A stretch of 64,000 nucleotides of DNA from an uncultured Olsenella sp. (GTDB lineage: Bacteria; Actinomycetota; Coriobacteriia; Coriobacteriales; Atopobiaceae). The notes below the pieces were generated by a model. It made no database searches and was not told the DNA's origin. It saw only the letters and a program-made list of their open reading frames with translations. Every line of letters begins with the position of its first letter. The first letter of the stretch is position 1. A program made the position numbers and the translations under genes. Where the stretch lies: positions 62,001 through 126,000 of the forward strand of contig CASEHX010000013.1 of the NCBI GenBank assembly GCA_949287905.1, in the 5' to 3' direction. This document shows positions 45,600-54,297 of the stretch, one piece after another.

Positions 45600-45689
45600 G
45601 CCACGGCGCCGCGCGTTGGGCTAGAGTGACGAGGCGATGGGATTCTCGCACCTGCCGCCGGCCACGGCGCCGCGCGTTGGGCTAGAGTG
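45600..45689 (+). repeat. 61-bp-spaced duplication carrying a promoter-like box
   Basis: A 29-base sequence containing GCGCGTTGGGCTAGAGTG occurs exactly twice (45600-45628 and 45661-45689). Each copy has a GGCTAGAGT box similar to -10 elements near other genes of the window. The second ends 29 bases before the aminotransferase ATG. A recent local duplication that gives two tandem promoters is the simplest reading. Confidence 0.7.
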
Positions 45690-45717
45690 GAGGGGAAAAG
45701 ACGACGAGAGGGGTGTC

Positions 45718-46878
45718 ATGGAGTTCTCCGGAAGGCTCGACCTGTTTGGCGACGAGGTGTTTGCCGCGCTCAACGCACGGCGCAGGGAACTGGAGGCCGA
45801 GGGCCGCAGGGTCTTTGACCTCTCCGTGGGCACGCCCGACTTCGAGCCGCCCGCACACGTCATCGAGGCCCTGCGCACCAGCGCCGCGGACCCGACCAAC
45901 TGGAAGTACTCGCTGCACGACAAGGACGAGCTGCTCGATGCCGTCTGCGCCTACTACGAGAGCCGCTACGGCGTGTCCGGGATCACGCGCGACATGGTGA
46001 TGAGCTGCCGCGGGACCCAGGAGGGTCTCGTCCACGTGTGCTCCGCGCTCGTGGACCCCGGCGACGTGGCCCTCGTGCCCGACCCGTGCTACCCGGTCTT
46101 CCAGAACGCCACGCTGCTCGCCGGCGCGCGGCCGGCCTACTACCGCCTCACGGCGGAGCACGACTTCCTGCCGCACCTGGCGGACGTTCCCGCCGAGGTG
46201 GCGGACGAGGCCAAGTACCTCATCGTGTCCCTGCCGGCCAACCCCGTGGGGTCGGTGGGCACGCCGGAGGTCTACGAGGAGGTCATCGCCTTCGCGCGCG
46301 AGCACGACCTCATCGTCATCCACGACAACGCCTACTCGGACATCGTCTTCGACGGGCCTGCCGGCGGGTCGTTCCTCTCGTACCCCGGCGCGCTCGACGT
46401 GGGCGTTGAGTTCCTCTCGCTCTCCAAGTCCTTCAACGTGACGGGTGCGCGCCTGTCCTTCCTCGTGGGCCGCCCCGACGTGGTGGCCGCCGCGCGCAAG
46501 CTGCGCGGGCAGATCGACTTTGGCATGTTCTACCCCGAGCAGGACGCCGCCATCGCGGCGCTCACCGGCCCGCGCGACCAGGTGGAGCGCCAGCGCCTGC
46601 TCTACCAGGAGCGACGCGACGCCCTCTGCGACGGCCTCGAGGCCATCGGCTGGGAGCGCCCCAACGCGCACGGCTCCATGTTCGTGTGGGCCAAGCTGCC
46701 CGGCGGACGCACGGACTCGGCGGCCTTCGTGCTGGAGCTCATGGAGCGCGCGGGCGTGATCGTGACGCCGGGCTCGAGCTTTGGCCCGTCCGGCGAGGGC
46801 TACGTGCGCATGGCGCTGGTGCTGCCGCCCGAGCAGCTGCGCGAGGTCGTGGAGGCCATCGCCGGGGCGGGGATCTAG
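45718..46878 (+). CDS. Class I/II aminotransferase
   Basis: A 386-residue PLP enzyme similar to LL-diaminopimelate/aspartate aminotransferases. Motifs: FDLSVGTPDFEPPAHV, the YPVFQNATLLAGARP region, SLPANPVGSVGTPEVYEEV, HDNAYSDIVFDG and SLSKSFNVTGARLSFLVG with the PLP lysine. The start at 45718 follows GAGAGGGG. Substrate not determined. It ends three bases before the HAD gene, forming an operon. Confidence 0.88.
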   Translation: MEFSGRLDLFGDEVFAALNARRRELEAEGRRVFDLSVGTPDFEPPAHVIEALRTSAADPTNWKYSLHDKDELLDAVCAYYESRYGVSGITRDMVMSCRGTQEGLVHVCSALVDPGDVALVPDPCYPVFQNATLLAGARPAYYRLTAEHDFLPHLADVPAEVADEAKYLIVSLPANPVGSVGTPEVYEEVIAFAREHDLIVIHDNAYSDIVFDGPAGGSFLSYPGALDVGVEFLSLSKSFNVTGARLSFLVGRPDVVAAARKLRGQIDFGMFYPEQDAAIAALTGPRDQVERQRLLYQERRDALCDGLEAIGWERPNAHGSMFVWAKLPGGRTDSAAFVLELMERAGVIVTPGSSFGPSGEGYVRMALVLPPEQLREVVEAIAGAGI

Positions 46879-46881
46879 GGG

Positions 46882-47736
46882 ATGGGCGAGAGGGGCCCGT
46901 CCGCGCGCGGCCCGTGGGCGACGCCCGCCCCCGTGCGCGCCGCCTTCTTCGACGTTGACGGGACGCTGCTCAGCCTCTCGCAGAACCGCGTGCCGGAATC
47001 CGCGCTCGCCGCGCTCTCGAGGCTCCGGGAGTCGGGCGTCACGCCGGTCCTGGCAACGGGGCGCACGCACTACCTCCTGAGCATGGTGGACCTCTCCGTC
47101 TTTGACGCCATGGTGACCTTCAACGGGCAGCTCGTGGAGGTGGGGGAGCGCGTGGTGCACTCCAACCCGCTCGACCCCGCGGACGTTGCCTCCGTAGTGC
47201 GGCAGGTGCGCGGCGGGGCCTTCGAGTGCCTGTTCATGGAGCGCGACCGCATGTACCTGAGCGGGGCCAACGGGCTCACCCGCGCCATGGAGGAGCTCAC
47301 GCACAACCACTTCGAGCTCGCCCCTGCCGAGCAGGCCCTTCAGAGTGACGTCTACCAGCTCAACGTGTTTCTCGCCCCGGGGGAGGAGCACCTGCTGCTG
47401 GACCAGACCTCCCACCTCAAGACCACGCGCTGGAGCGACCTCTTTGTGGACGGCATGCCGGACGTCGGCGGCAAGGACGCGGGTGTGCGGATCGTGATGG
47501 ACGAGCTGGGCCTTGCGCCCGAGGAGTGCGTGGCCTTTGGCGACGGCGGCAACGACGTGGACATGTTCGGCGCGGTGGGGACCTCCGTGGCTATGGGAAA
47601 CGGCGGGGCGGACGCCCGCGCCGCGGCCACGTACGTGACCGACCACGTGGACGAGGACGGCATCTGGAACGCCTGCGTGCGCCTCGGTCTTATCGACGCG
47701 CCGCTCTGGGGCGACGCTCGCGACGCCCGACGCTAG
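46882..47736 (+). CDS. Cof-type HAD phosphatase
   Basis: A 284-residue HAD-superfamily phosphatase of the Cof type (cap IIB). Motif I is AAFFDVDGTLLS, motif II VLATGRTHY, and the C-terminal motif IV is VAFGDGGNDVDMF. The 20-residue N-terminal extension is rich in Arg/Pro and may not be translated if a later start is used. It likely dephosphorylates a sugar phosphate or cofactor. Confidence 0.9.
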   Translation: MGERGPSARGPWATPAPVRAAFFDVDGTLLSLSQNRVPESALAALSRLRESGVTPVLATGRTHYLLSMVDLSVFDAMVTFNGQLVEVGERVVHSNPLDPADVASVVRQVRGGAFECLFMERDRMYLSGANGLTRAMEELTHNHFELAPAEQALQSDVYQLNVFLAPGEEHLLLDQTSHLKTTRWSDLFVDGMPDVGGKDAGVRIVMDELGLAPEECVAFGDGGNDVDMFGAVGTSVAMGNGGADARAAATYVTDHVDEDGIWNACVRLGLIDAPLWGDARDARR

Positions 47737-47770
47737 GTGCGCCGCTGCGGCTGGTGCCCGGTCAGCTGCC

Positions 47771-47892
47771 GGTTATGCGCACTCCTGCCGGTTATGCGCA
47801 CAGTAACATTTTCTATAACCGCAGCTAGACCGCGTGGCGAGAAGAACCCCGGCTCGCGGCAGTGTACATAACCGCAGCAGTTGTACATAACC
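47771..47892. repeat. Opposed 19-bp-period repeats, ATATCCGCAG-like core
   Basis: GGTTATGCGC occurs at 47771 and 47790, exactly 19 apart. The core TTTCTATAACCGCAGCTAG and a GGCGAGAAG site (47836) follow. TGTACATAACC, partly complementary to the left word, occurs at 47863 and 47882, again 19 apart. It has the same plan as 6023-6309 with two units per side, between convergent genes. Confidence 0.82.
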
Positions 47893-47982
47893 GACAACAG
47901 ACGCGGCCGTGCATGACCAAAGCGGCTGCGCAGCCGGTGGTGGCGTGCGCAGCCGCGCGAAGATCGTCGCTCTTCTCGGCAC

Positions 47983-50907
47983 CTAGCAGAGCTCGGTCAC
48001 GGAGTCGAAGGCCACGCCGCACGCCTCGATGGCGTCGCGTCCGCCAAAGACGCAGATGCCCCTCGGCGCCTTGGTGTCCGCGAGGGCGACGGCAAGCTCG
48101 CGCGTGCCCTCGGCCGTGGCGGAGAGCTCCTGCTCGCGCACCTCGTCGCGCCAGGTTGCCGGACGGGCGTTGAAGCGGGAGACGTCCTGGCGTCGCGCGA
48201 GCTGGCGGGGCTTGACCGGAGCGTCGTGCGCGGCGACCGTGGCAACAATGTAGCCCTCGAGGTCCTCGGACGTGCCGTCCCACTCGGAGAGCCAGGCGGC
48301 CGCGGCGTCGTAGCGCGCGAGCGTGGCGTCAACGGACGGGTCGCGGAACGACCAGAACTGCCGCAGGCCCTCGGTGGTGCGCTTGAAGCCCACGCCGTAG
48401 GCGCCGCCCTTCACGCGGACCTCGTTCCAGAGGTAGTCGTAGGAGAGCACGCGCGTGGCAACCTGCCAGGCGCCCATGCTGCCGGCGTCCGCGGGCGAGG
48501 GTGCCGCCGCGGAGCAGACGTAGGCCACGTCGGAGGGGATGACAAAGGCCTCGCGGCACGGTGCGCGCGGGGGGAGCTCCAGGTGGCGACCCTGCTCCTC
48601 CGCCGTCTCGAGCCCGAGGCTGCCGCCCTCGGCCCAGAAGCGCTCGCGATCGGCAGCGGGGCCGGTGAAGCTCACCGTGACGTTGCCCGCCGTGAAGACG
48701 CGCCGCGCGAGGTCGGCGAGAAGCCCGGGCAGCTCGGGCGCGCGCTCGTCCCAGTGCTCGAGGAGGTCGCGCAGGAAGAGGTAGTAGTCCAGCCCGCCCA
48801 TCGCGCCGGACGCAAGGGCCGCGGCCGAGAAGTACGTGCTCGTGCGGCCGAGCGCTGCGGCGTGGCCCGAGCTCACGTAGTACTGCTCGAGCGCGACGCG
48901 GCGCTGCGTCAGGATGTCGCGGACGCGGGCCAGGTCGGTGAAGTCCGTCTCGCCCCAGACCTCGCGTGGGAGCTCGTGGAGCGCGGCGGCCTTCTCGCTG
49001 AGCGCCGAGGCGCCCACCACGAGCGTGGGGGCGGCGAAGGAGAGGTCGTCGTCGCGCGTGTAGGTCTCCACGAAGAAGTCCAGCCCGCCGAGGTTGGTCT
49101 CCACGAGCGTGTCCAGGTCGGAGGCGCTGTGGCGCGCCGTGGCGAGCCTGCCGAGAAGATCGGTGAGCATGCCGGCGTACGCCAGCTCCCCAAACTCGAG
49201 GTGGCGCAGGTCGAAGTAGTGGTAGACGTAGTCGATGCCGTGGGTGTCCAGCTCGTGGGCGAGACAGGGCAGCGGCGCCGGCGCCTCGAGCGCGGCGGGC
49301 TCCTCGGGCGCGGGGCCGATGTCCGCCACCCCGAGCGTGGGCAGCGTGGCGAGCGCCTCCGGGGAGTCGGGCGCCTCCTGCTCCGCGCGCAGGGCCTCCA
49401 CCTCGGCGCGCACGGCGTCCAGGTCCTTCTCGCTCATGCCCGCGCGCAGGCGGGCGAGCTCCTCGGCCTCCTCGTTCGCGCTGCCCTCGGATGTCGGAAC
49501 GAGCTCCACCTCGGCGCAGTGCGCGCTCTCGCAGACGACCTCGCGCAGCAGCCGCTCGAAGTAGCCCTCGGAAAGGCCGCGCTTGAGCTCGGCGAGCGCG
49601 TCCTCGTAGCGCAGGTAGTCCACCGGGCGCTCGTCGTCGTAGAGCCAGCTCGACATCGCCTGCATGGCAAGGGCGATGCCGTCGGGGTAGCCGCCCCAGT
49701 CGCCCTCGCGCAGGTTGAACTCCGCCTGGGCGAGCGACGCCTCGAGCTTGTCGCGCGGGATGCCGCCCTCGGCGAGCTCGGCGCAGGTGGACTCCACGAG
49801 CGCACGGAACTTCTCGCCGCCGCCAGGCTTGAGGCCGCGGAGCGTGAACATGACCTGGGGCTGGAGGACGCCGTCCACGAGCATGGCGGAGAAGTCGTCC
49901 GCCAGGCCGGCGTCCAGCACGCGGCGCTTGAGGGGCGCCTCGTTGGAGCCGCAGAGGGCGTCGAGGAGCACGTCCGCGGCAAGCACGCGGGTGCGCTGGT
50001 CAGCGGTGCCAATGACGTAGGAGAGGCCCGCCTCGGCGTTGCTCGGCGCCGTTGCCATGCGCACCTCGGTGCGGGGCGCGCGCACGGGCGCCTGGAGCTC
50101 GAGCGGGTTGGGGGCGCCCGCCCCGCGCTCCGCCGCGCCGCTCAGGTGCTCGTCCACGAGGGCGAGCTCGCGGTCCACGTCCAGGTCTCCGTAGAGGATG
50201 ACGTAGGCGTTGGAGGGGGCGTAGTGGCGCGCGTGCGTGTTGAGGAAGCCCTCGTAGGTGAGCTCGGGGATGGCGCGCGGGTTGCCGCCGGACTCAAAGC
50301 CGTAGCAGGTATCGGGGAAGAGCTGGTGTGTGAGCGCCTGGTAGAGCACGTCGTCGGGGTCGGAGAGGGCGCCCTTCATCTCGTTCAGCACCACGCCGTT
50401 GTACGCAAGCGAGCTGTCCTCGGTCACCTCCAGGTGCCAGCCCTCCTGCTCAAAGATCCGGCGGCGGTGCCAGATCGCGGGGTGCAGCACCGCGTCAAGG
50501 TAGACGCTCATCAGGTTCTCAAGGTCTGCCGTGTTGGTGGAGGCCACGGGGTACATGGTCTTGTCGGGGAAGGTCATGGCGTTCAGGAACGTCTGCATGC
50601 TCGTCTTGAGCAGGTTGACGAAGGGCTCCTTCACCGGGTAGCGGTCGGACCCGCAGAGCACCGAGTGCTCCAGGATGTGGAAGACGCCCGTGTCGTCGGC
50701 CGGCGGGGTCCTGAAGCTGATGGCAAAGGCCTTGTTGGTGTCTGCGCAGGCCAGCCACAGGGCGCGGGCGCCGGTGGCGTCGTGGCGCATGACGTAGGCG
50801 CAGCCAGAGATCTCCGGGATCTGCTCGACGGACGTGACGGTGAAGCCCGCGTGCGCGGAGCCCACGGAAAGGCTGGCGCGCGGCTCTGCGAAGTTCTTCT
50901 CGGACAT
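47983..50907 (-). CDS. M16C insulinase-family protease (PreP-like)
   Basis: A 974-residue zinc peptidase of the presequence-protease group. The inverted zinc motif is HILEHSVLCGSDRYPVKEPF near residue 85, with the third ligand glutamate expected around LENLMSVYLDAV. Four repeated domains are implied by length; the last includes VRVKGGAYGVGFKRTTEGL, the usual M16 'GGAYG' site. It degrades peptides in the cytoplasm unless exported; no signal peptide is seen. The start (MSEKNFAEPRA) has AAGGGAG upstream; the much longer open frame beginning at 52560 is a read-through over other genes. Confidence 0.93.
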   Translation of the reverse strand: MSEKNFAEPRASLSVGSAHAGFTVTSVEQIPEISGCAYVMRHDATGARALWLACADTNKAFAISFRTPPADDTGVFHILEHSVLCGSDRYPVKEPFVNLLKTSMQTFLNAMTFPDKTMYPVASTNTADLENLMSVYLDAVLHPAIWHRRRIFEQEGWHLEVTEDSSLAYNGVVLNEMKGALSDPDDVLYQALTHQLFPDTCYGFESGGNPRAIPELTYEGFLNTHARHYAPSNAYVILYGDLDVDRELALVDEHLSGAAERGAGAPNPLELQAPVRAPRTEVRMATAPSNAEAGLSYVIGTADQRTRVLAADVLLDALCGSNEAPLKRRVLDAGLADDFSAMLVDGVLQPQVMFTLRGLKPGGGEKFRALVESTCAELAEGGIPRDKLEASLAQAEFNLREGDWGGYPDGIALAMQAMSSWLYDDERPVDYLRYEDALAELKRGLSEGYFERLLREVVCESAHCAEVELVPTSEGSANEEAEELARLRAGMSEKDLDAVRAEVEALRAEQEAPDSPEALATLPTLGVADIGPAPEEPAALEAPAPLPCLAHELDTHGIDYVYHYFDLRHLEFGELAYAGMLTDLLGRLATARHSASDLDTLVETNLGGLDFFVETYTRDDDLSFAAPTLVVGASALSEKAAALHELPREVWGETDFTDLARVRDILTQRRVALEQYYVSSGHAAALGRTSTYFSAAALASGAMGGLDYYLFLRDLLEHWDERAPELPGLLADLARRVFTAGNVTVSFTGPAADRERFWAEGGSLGLETAEEQGRHLELPPRAPCREAFVIPSDVAYVCSAAAPSPADAGSMGAWQVATRVLSYDYLWNEVRVKGGAYGVGFKRTTEGLRQFWSFRDPSVDATLARYDAAAAWLSEWDGTSEDLEGYIVATVAAHDAPVKPRQLARRQDVSRFNARPATWRDEVREQELSATAEGTRELAVALADTKAPRGICVFGGRDAIEACGVAFDSVTELC

Positions 50908-51000
50908 GCTCTTCTCCCTTGGGTGCGATTCTCCTGTCGACGAGCATAACGCAGAGGCGGCGTGGTAGGCTATCGACCGTTGTGCGAGTGAGGAGGGCCT

Positions 51001-51969
51001 GTGGCCGAGAAGAGCGTGGCTGCCGAGAAAAACGATGTCGTTGCGAGGGACGCCGCGTGCGAGCCGGCGCCCCGTGCCGCCGACCGACGCCGCATCGTGC
51101 GCCGCGGCATCATCGCGACGCTCGTGGGCGGCACGTTCTGGGGCCTCAACGGCACCGTCTCGAAGTGGCTGATGGACGCCTATGCGATCGACCCGCTCTG
51201 GCTCGTCTGCCTGCGCGAGCTCACGGCCTGCTGGCTCTTCCTCGGCGCCGCCGCGCTCACCGCGCGCGGGCGCGAGCAGCTGACGGGGGTGTGGAGAAGC
51301 CCGCGCGACCTTCTCGCCATCCTGGGCGTGAGCTTTGCGGCGATCCTCTTCTCGCAGGTCTCCTATCTCGAGGCCATCGACTGGACCAACTCGGCCACGG
51401 CCACGATCATGCAGAGCCTGGGCATGGTGCTCGTGCTCGTCTACGTGTGCCTCAAGATGCGCCGGAGCCCGCGCAGGCGCGAGCTTCTGGGCGTGGGCCT
51501 TGCCCTCGTGGGCACCTACCTCGTTGCCACCGGCGGCAACCCCGGCCAGCTCAACCTGCCGCTCGAGGGCCTGGTGTGGGGCCTGGGGTGCGCCGTCGCC
51601 TCGGCGTGCCTCTCCATCCTGCCCGCGGGGCCGATGGCGCGCTGGGGCAACTTCACGGTCAACGGCCTGGCGTTCCTCTTCTCGGGGCTCGCGCTCGCGC
51701 TGTGGTACCGGCCTTGGGAGCACATGCCCGCGCTGGACGGCGTGGCCATCGTCGTCCTGGCGCTCTGCGTGGTGGTGGGGACCTTTGGCGCCTACGCGCT
51801 CTACCTGCAGGGTGTGAAGGACGCCGGCTCCATGAGGGCGAGCCTGCTCGGCACGATCGAGCCCGTCACGGCCACGATCGCCTCCATCGTGTGGCTCGCC
51901 ACGCCCTTCTCGCTTGCCGAGATCGTGGGCTTTGTCCTCATCATCGTGATGGTCTACCTCACGGCGTGA
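51001..51969 (+). CDS. EamA/DMT-family transporter
   Basis: A 322-residue carrier with ten predicted helices after a 35-residue cytoplasmic start. The pieces GTFWGLNGTVSKWLMDAY, SYLEAIDWTNSATATIMQSLG and SLLGTIEPVTATIASIVWL are typical of EamA pairs. The start is GTG at 51001 behind GAGGAGGG. It is divergent from the M16C gene. The substrate is unknown. Confidence 0.88.
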   Translation: MAEKSVAAEKNDVVARDAACEPAPRAADRRRIVRRGIIATLVGGTFWGLNGTVSKWLMDAYAIDPLWLVCLRELTACWLFLGAAALTARGREQLTGVWRSPRDLLAILGVSFAAILFSQVSYLEAIDWTNSATATIMQSLGMVLVLVYVCLKMRRSPRRRELLGVGLALVGTYLVATGGNPGQLNLPLEGLVWGLGCAVASACLSILPAGPMARWGNFTVNGLAFLFSGLALALWYRPWEHMPALDGVAIVVLALCVVVGTFGAYALYLQGVKDAGSMRASLLGTIEPVTATIASIVWLATPFSLAEIVGFVLIIVMVYLTA

Positions 51970-52121
51970 CGCCGCGCTGCCGGGCGAGCGCCACGGGTCG
52001 CGTGGGTGCCGTACGCGCTTCGCGCAGATCCCGGTGCTTGGGCGGATGCCCTGTCTACGTTGCGCGAACGCCTCTGGCCCCGAGGGTGAGACCGGTCCCG
52101 AGACGAGGGTGCGACAAGAGA

Positions 52122-52147
52122 ACGGCCCCCGCCGAGGCGAGGGCCGT
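52122..52147. terminator. Bidirectional terminator
   Basis: ACGGCCC...GGGCCGT forms a stem with an internal G/C-rich loop, followed by GCTTTT on the plus strand and TTCTCTT on the minus strand. It lies between the DMT carrier and the convergent coiled-coil protein. Confidence 0.7.
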
Positions 52148-52177
52148 GCTTTTGTGACGTTATGGACTCCGAGCTGC

Positions 52178-53284
52178 CTACATGCTCTGCATGTTGGCGA
52201 GGACCGAGGCGTACCAGAAGTCCGCGTTGGGCGGGCAGTACTTGTGGGCGCCGGCATAGGTGAGCTGGCCGCCGTATCCGATCGCGAGGCCCTCGACGTG
52301 ATCCCAGATGGCCTCCTCCCAGCTGCTCCAGCTCGAGGCGCCCCAGCCCCAGGCGTTGTGGGGGAGGAAGCAGTAGCGGCCCGTGGAGCTCTCCACCGTG
52401 GAGATGGCGGGCGAGAAGCGCGGGTCGACCCCGTACTCCCAGGCCGCCTCGGCAAAGGTCTTGCCCTGCCCGGCGAGCGGGGAGCCGGCGAGGTAGTCGT
52501 CGATCCTCTTGGTCCACTCGCTGATGAAGGCCTCCTTGTCGCTGCCCATGTCAACGGCACCGGGGTCCCCGGTGACGGGAACCTGGATCTCTGCCTCGTT
52601 GCCGGACTCGGTGGTGAAGGAGCCGTCCTCGCTCTCCTGCTCCAGCTGCTCCTGGCGGCGCTTTGCGGCCTCGATGGCGGCGCGGCGCTGGGCGGCCTCC
52701 GCCTCGGCCTGGGCGCGGATCTCCTCGTAGAGCTCCTCGCGCGCCTTGTTCGCGGCGTCGAGGGCCTCCTGCGCCTCGGTCTGGGCGGCCTCGGCCTCCT
52801 GCATCTGGGAGTTGAGGGTGACGCGTGCCGCCTCGAGCTCGTCCGCCATCAGGAGGAGCTCGTCAACGGCCTCGTTGTTGTACTCCTGGATGACGTCCAG
52901 GTACTGGATCATGGTGAGGAGCTCGTAGAAGTCCTCGGAGGAGAGGATCAGGCTCAGGATCCCGCCGGAGGACTGCTGCAGCTTGTAGTTGGTGCGCATG
53001 GAGGTCGCCGCCTGCTTGCGGGCGTCGGGGAGCTTCTCCTCCAGATCGGCGATGCGCTCCTCGTTGGCGTCGATGTCCGCCTGAACGTCATCGATCAGCG
53101 CGGTGGCCTTCTCGTAGTCCTCGTTGCCCTGCTGGATCTTCTCCTGGATCGCCTGGAGCTCCTCCACGGGGCCTGCCATCGCGGTGGTGGGCTGTGCGGC
53201 AATCTGCAGAAGAGCGCAGGTGAGCGACCCCATAACGAGCAGGGCCCCGCAGGTCTTTGCCCCGGTGCGTATACCGACGGTCAC
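52178..53284 (-). CDS. Secreted coiled-coil protein with lysozyme-like tail
   Basis: A 368-residue exported protein. The first 38 residues are a signal peptide ending near PTTAMAG. Residues 40-225 form a long coiled coil (ELQAIQEKIQQGNEDYEKAT and an alanine/glutamate-rich second part), like PcsB/CwlO N-terminal domains that dock to FtsEX. After an acidic linker, residues 265-368 resemble a lysozyme/glucosaminidase-like domain: FSPAISTVESSTGRYCF, then HNAWGWGASSW. A cell-wall hydrolase role is inferred. It is the only gene on this transcript. Confidence 0.78.
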   Translation of the reverse strand: MTVGIRTGAKTCGALLVMGSLTCALLQIAAQPTTAMAGPVEELQAIQEKIQQGNEDYEKATALIDDVQADIDANEERIADLEEKLPDARKQAATSMRTNYKLQQSSGGILSLILSSEDFYELLTMIQYLDVIQEYNNEAVDELLLMADELEAARVTLNSQMQEAEAAQTEAQEALDAANKAREELYEEIRAQAEAEAAQRRAAIEAAKRRQEQLEQESEDGSFTTESGNEAEIQVPVTGDPGAVDMGSDKEAFISEWTKRIDDYLAGSPLAGQGKTFAEAAWEYGVDPRFSPAISTVESSTGRYCFLPHNAWGWGASSWSSWEEAIWDHVEGLAIGYGGQLTYAGAHKYCPPNADFWYASVLANMQSM

Positions 53285-53409
53285 GAAAAACCTCCATGTC
53301 AGTGCGCCGTTGGGCGCAGATGATCATGCGAACAATCTTTACTAGTTTATCGTTGTTATGAGGCAATCACCGTTCCTTCATGATTCTCTAAGCCTGGGCG
53401 CCCCGTAAA

Positions 53410-53570
53410 GTCGGCAAATGGTGCCCCCAAGGCCGCCCAGAGGCGCCCCGCGCAGCCGGCCGAAGGCGTCCCGCACAGCAGGCCGAAGGTACCCCGCAAG
53501 ACCGCCCGAGGGCGTCTCGCACGGCCGGCCAAAGGCGCCCCCCAAGGCCGCACGAGGGTGCCCCGCAACC
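53410..53570. repeat. Seven imperfect 23-bp tandem repeats
   Basis: Units of exactly 23 bases begin at 53410, 53433, 53456, 53479, 53502, 53525 and 53548, built on the pattern CCGGCCGAAGGCG followed by TCCCGCACAG or similar. A degenerate earlier copy precedes them. Open frames run through on the minus strand, but the period is not a multiple of three and no ribosome site is seen, so I consider it noncoding. It fills most of the 379-base gap upstream of the coiled-coil gene. Confidence 0.8.
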
Positions 53571-53609
53571 CTCCGCGGGTTGAGGTCCTTCTCGCCCCCG
53601 CAACACAGG

Positions 53610-53643
53610 GCGCGGCCCCTCCCCGGGTGAGGAGGGGCCGCGC
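53610..53643 (-). terminator. Terminator after universal stress protein gene
   Basis: GCGCGGCCCCTCC (53610) pairs with GGAGGGGCCGCGC (to 53643) in 13 perfect pairs. It lies 20 bases after the stop of the gene at 53664. Its left neighbour CTTCTCGCC (53588) is one of the recurrent 9-mers. Confidence 0.72.
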
Positions 53644-53663
53644 GACGAGGGGTTTTGCCGGGG

Positions 53664-54125
53664 CTACTTGATGATGAGCGTGTCGCAGTCGGTGTTGCGG
53701 GTGAGGAACGTGGAGATGGAGCCGAGGATGGCGTACTTGATGGAGGAGAGGCCGCGGGCGCCGCAGATCACGAGGTCGGGCTGGATGACGTCGAGCATCT
53801 CGTCCTTCAGGGTCTCGCGGATGCGGCCCGCGCGCACGAGGACCTCGACCTTCTTGATGCCCGGCGTGGACTCCGCCGCGGCGACCTTCTCGGCGATGGA
53901 CTCGCGGAAGGTCTTCTCGAGCGAGGGCACGATGTCAACCGGGAAGGTCCCCGCGGCCTCGAGCGCCGTCGAGTCGATGACGTGCCCGATGTAGAGCTCG
54001 GCGTTGTCGTTCGCCGCCATGACGATGGCGCGGTCGAGCACCTTGTCCTGCTCGCCCGAGCCGTCCAGGGAGACGAAGATCTTGTCGTAGCCGAGGTCTT
54101 GGTAGGAGGTTGTGGTTTCGGCCAT
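53664..54125 (-). CDS. Universal stress protein
   Basis: A 153-residue UspA domain. The N-terminal KIFVSLDGSGEQDKVLDRAI and the C-terminal LVICGARGLSSIKYAILGSISTFLTRN, holding the G-2x-G-9x-G-S/T ATP-binding pattern, are both present. A single-domain cytoplasmic stress protein. Its start follows AGGGAG. It appears monocistronic. Confidence 0.93.
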   Translation of the reverse strand: MAETTTSYQDLGYDKIFVSLDGSGEQDKVLDRAIVMAANDNAELYIGHVIDSTALEAAGTFPVDIVPSLEKTFRESIAEKVAAAESTPGIKKVEVLVRAGRIRETLKDEMLDVIQPDLVICGARGLSSIKYAILGSISTFLTRNTDCDTLIIK

Positions 54126-54297
54126 GATTACTCCCTTCGCTTGCAGAATCCGTTCTGCGGACTTGGGTCACTTATGCCCCAAGATCGCCCCTCATGCCGG
54201 GCAACTCGCCAAACGGCGTAGATTTTCGGTGGCGGGCGCCGCCCGACCGCGCACTTGAGCGATTATGAGAGGGTTGTCAGCTGAAAAAGGGAGGGAA

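Noticed and set aside
48226..50949. 907-residue open frame opposite the M16C protease
   Set aside because: Antisense shadow; the opposite strand has clear peptidase motifs.
50908..52560. N-terminal extension of the M16C gene to 52560
   Set aside because: Crosses the divergent DMT carrier and the coiled-coil gene; the ATG at 50907 has its own ribosome site.
53356..53606. Repeat protein encoded by the 23-bp tandem repeat on the minus strand
   Set aside because: A 23-base unit shifts frame each repeat, so no peptide repeat exists; no ribosome site seen.
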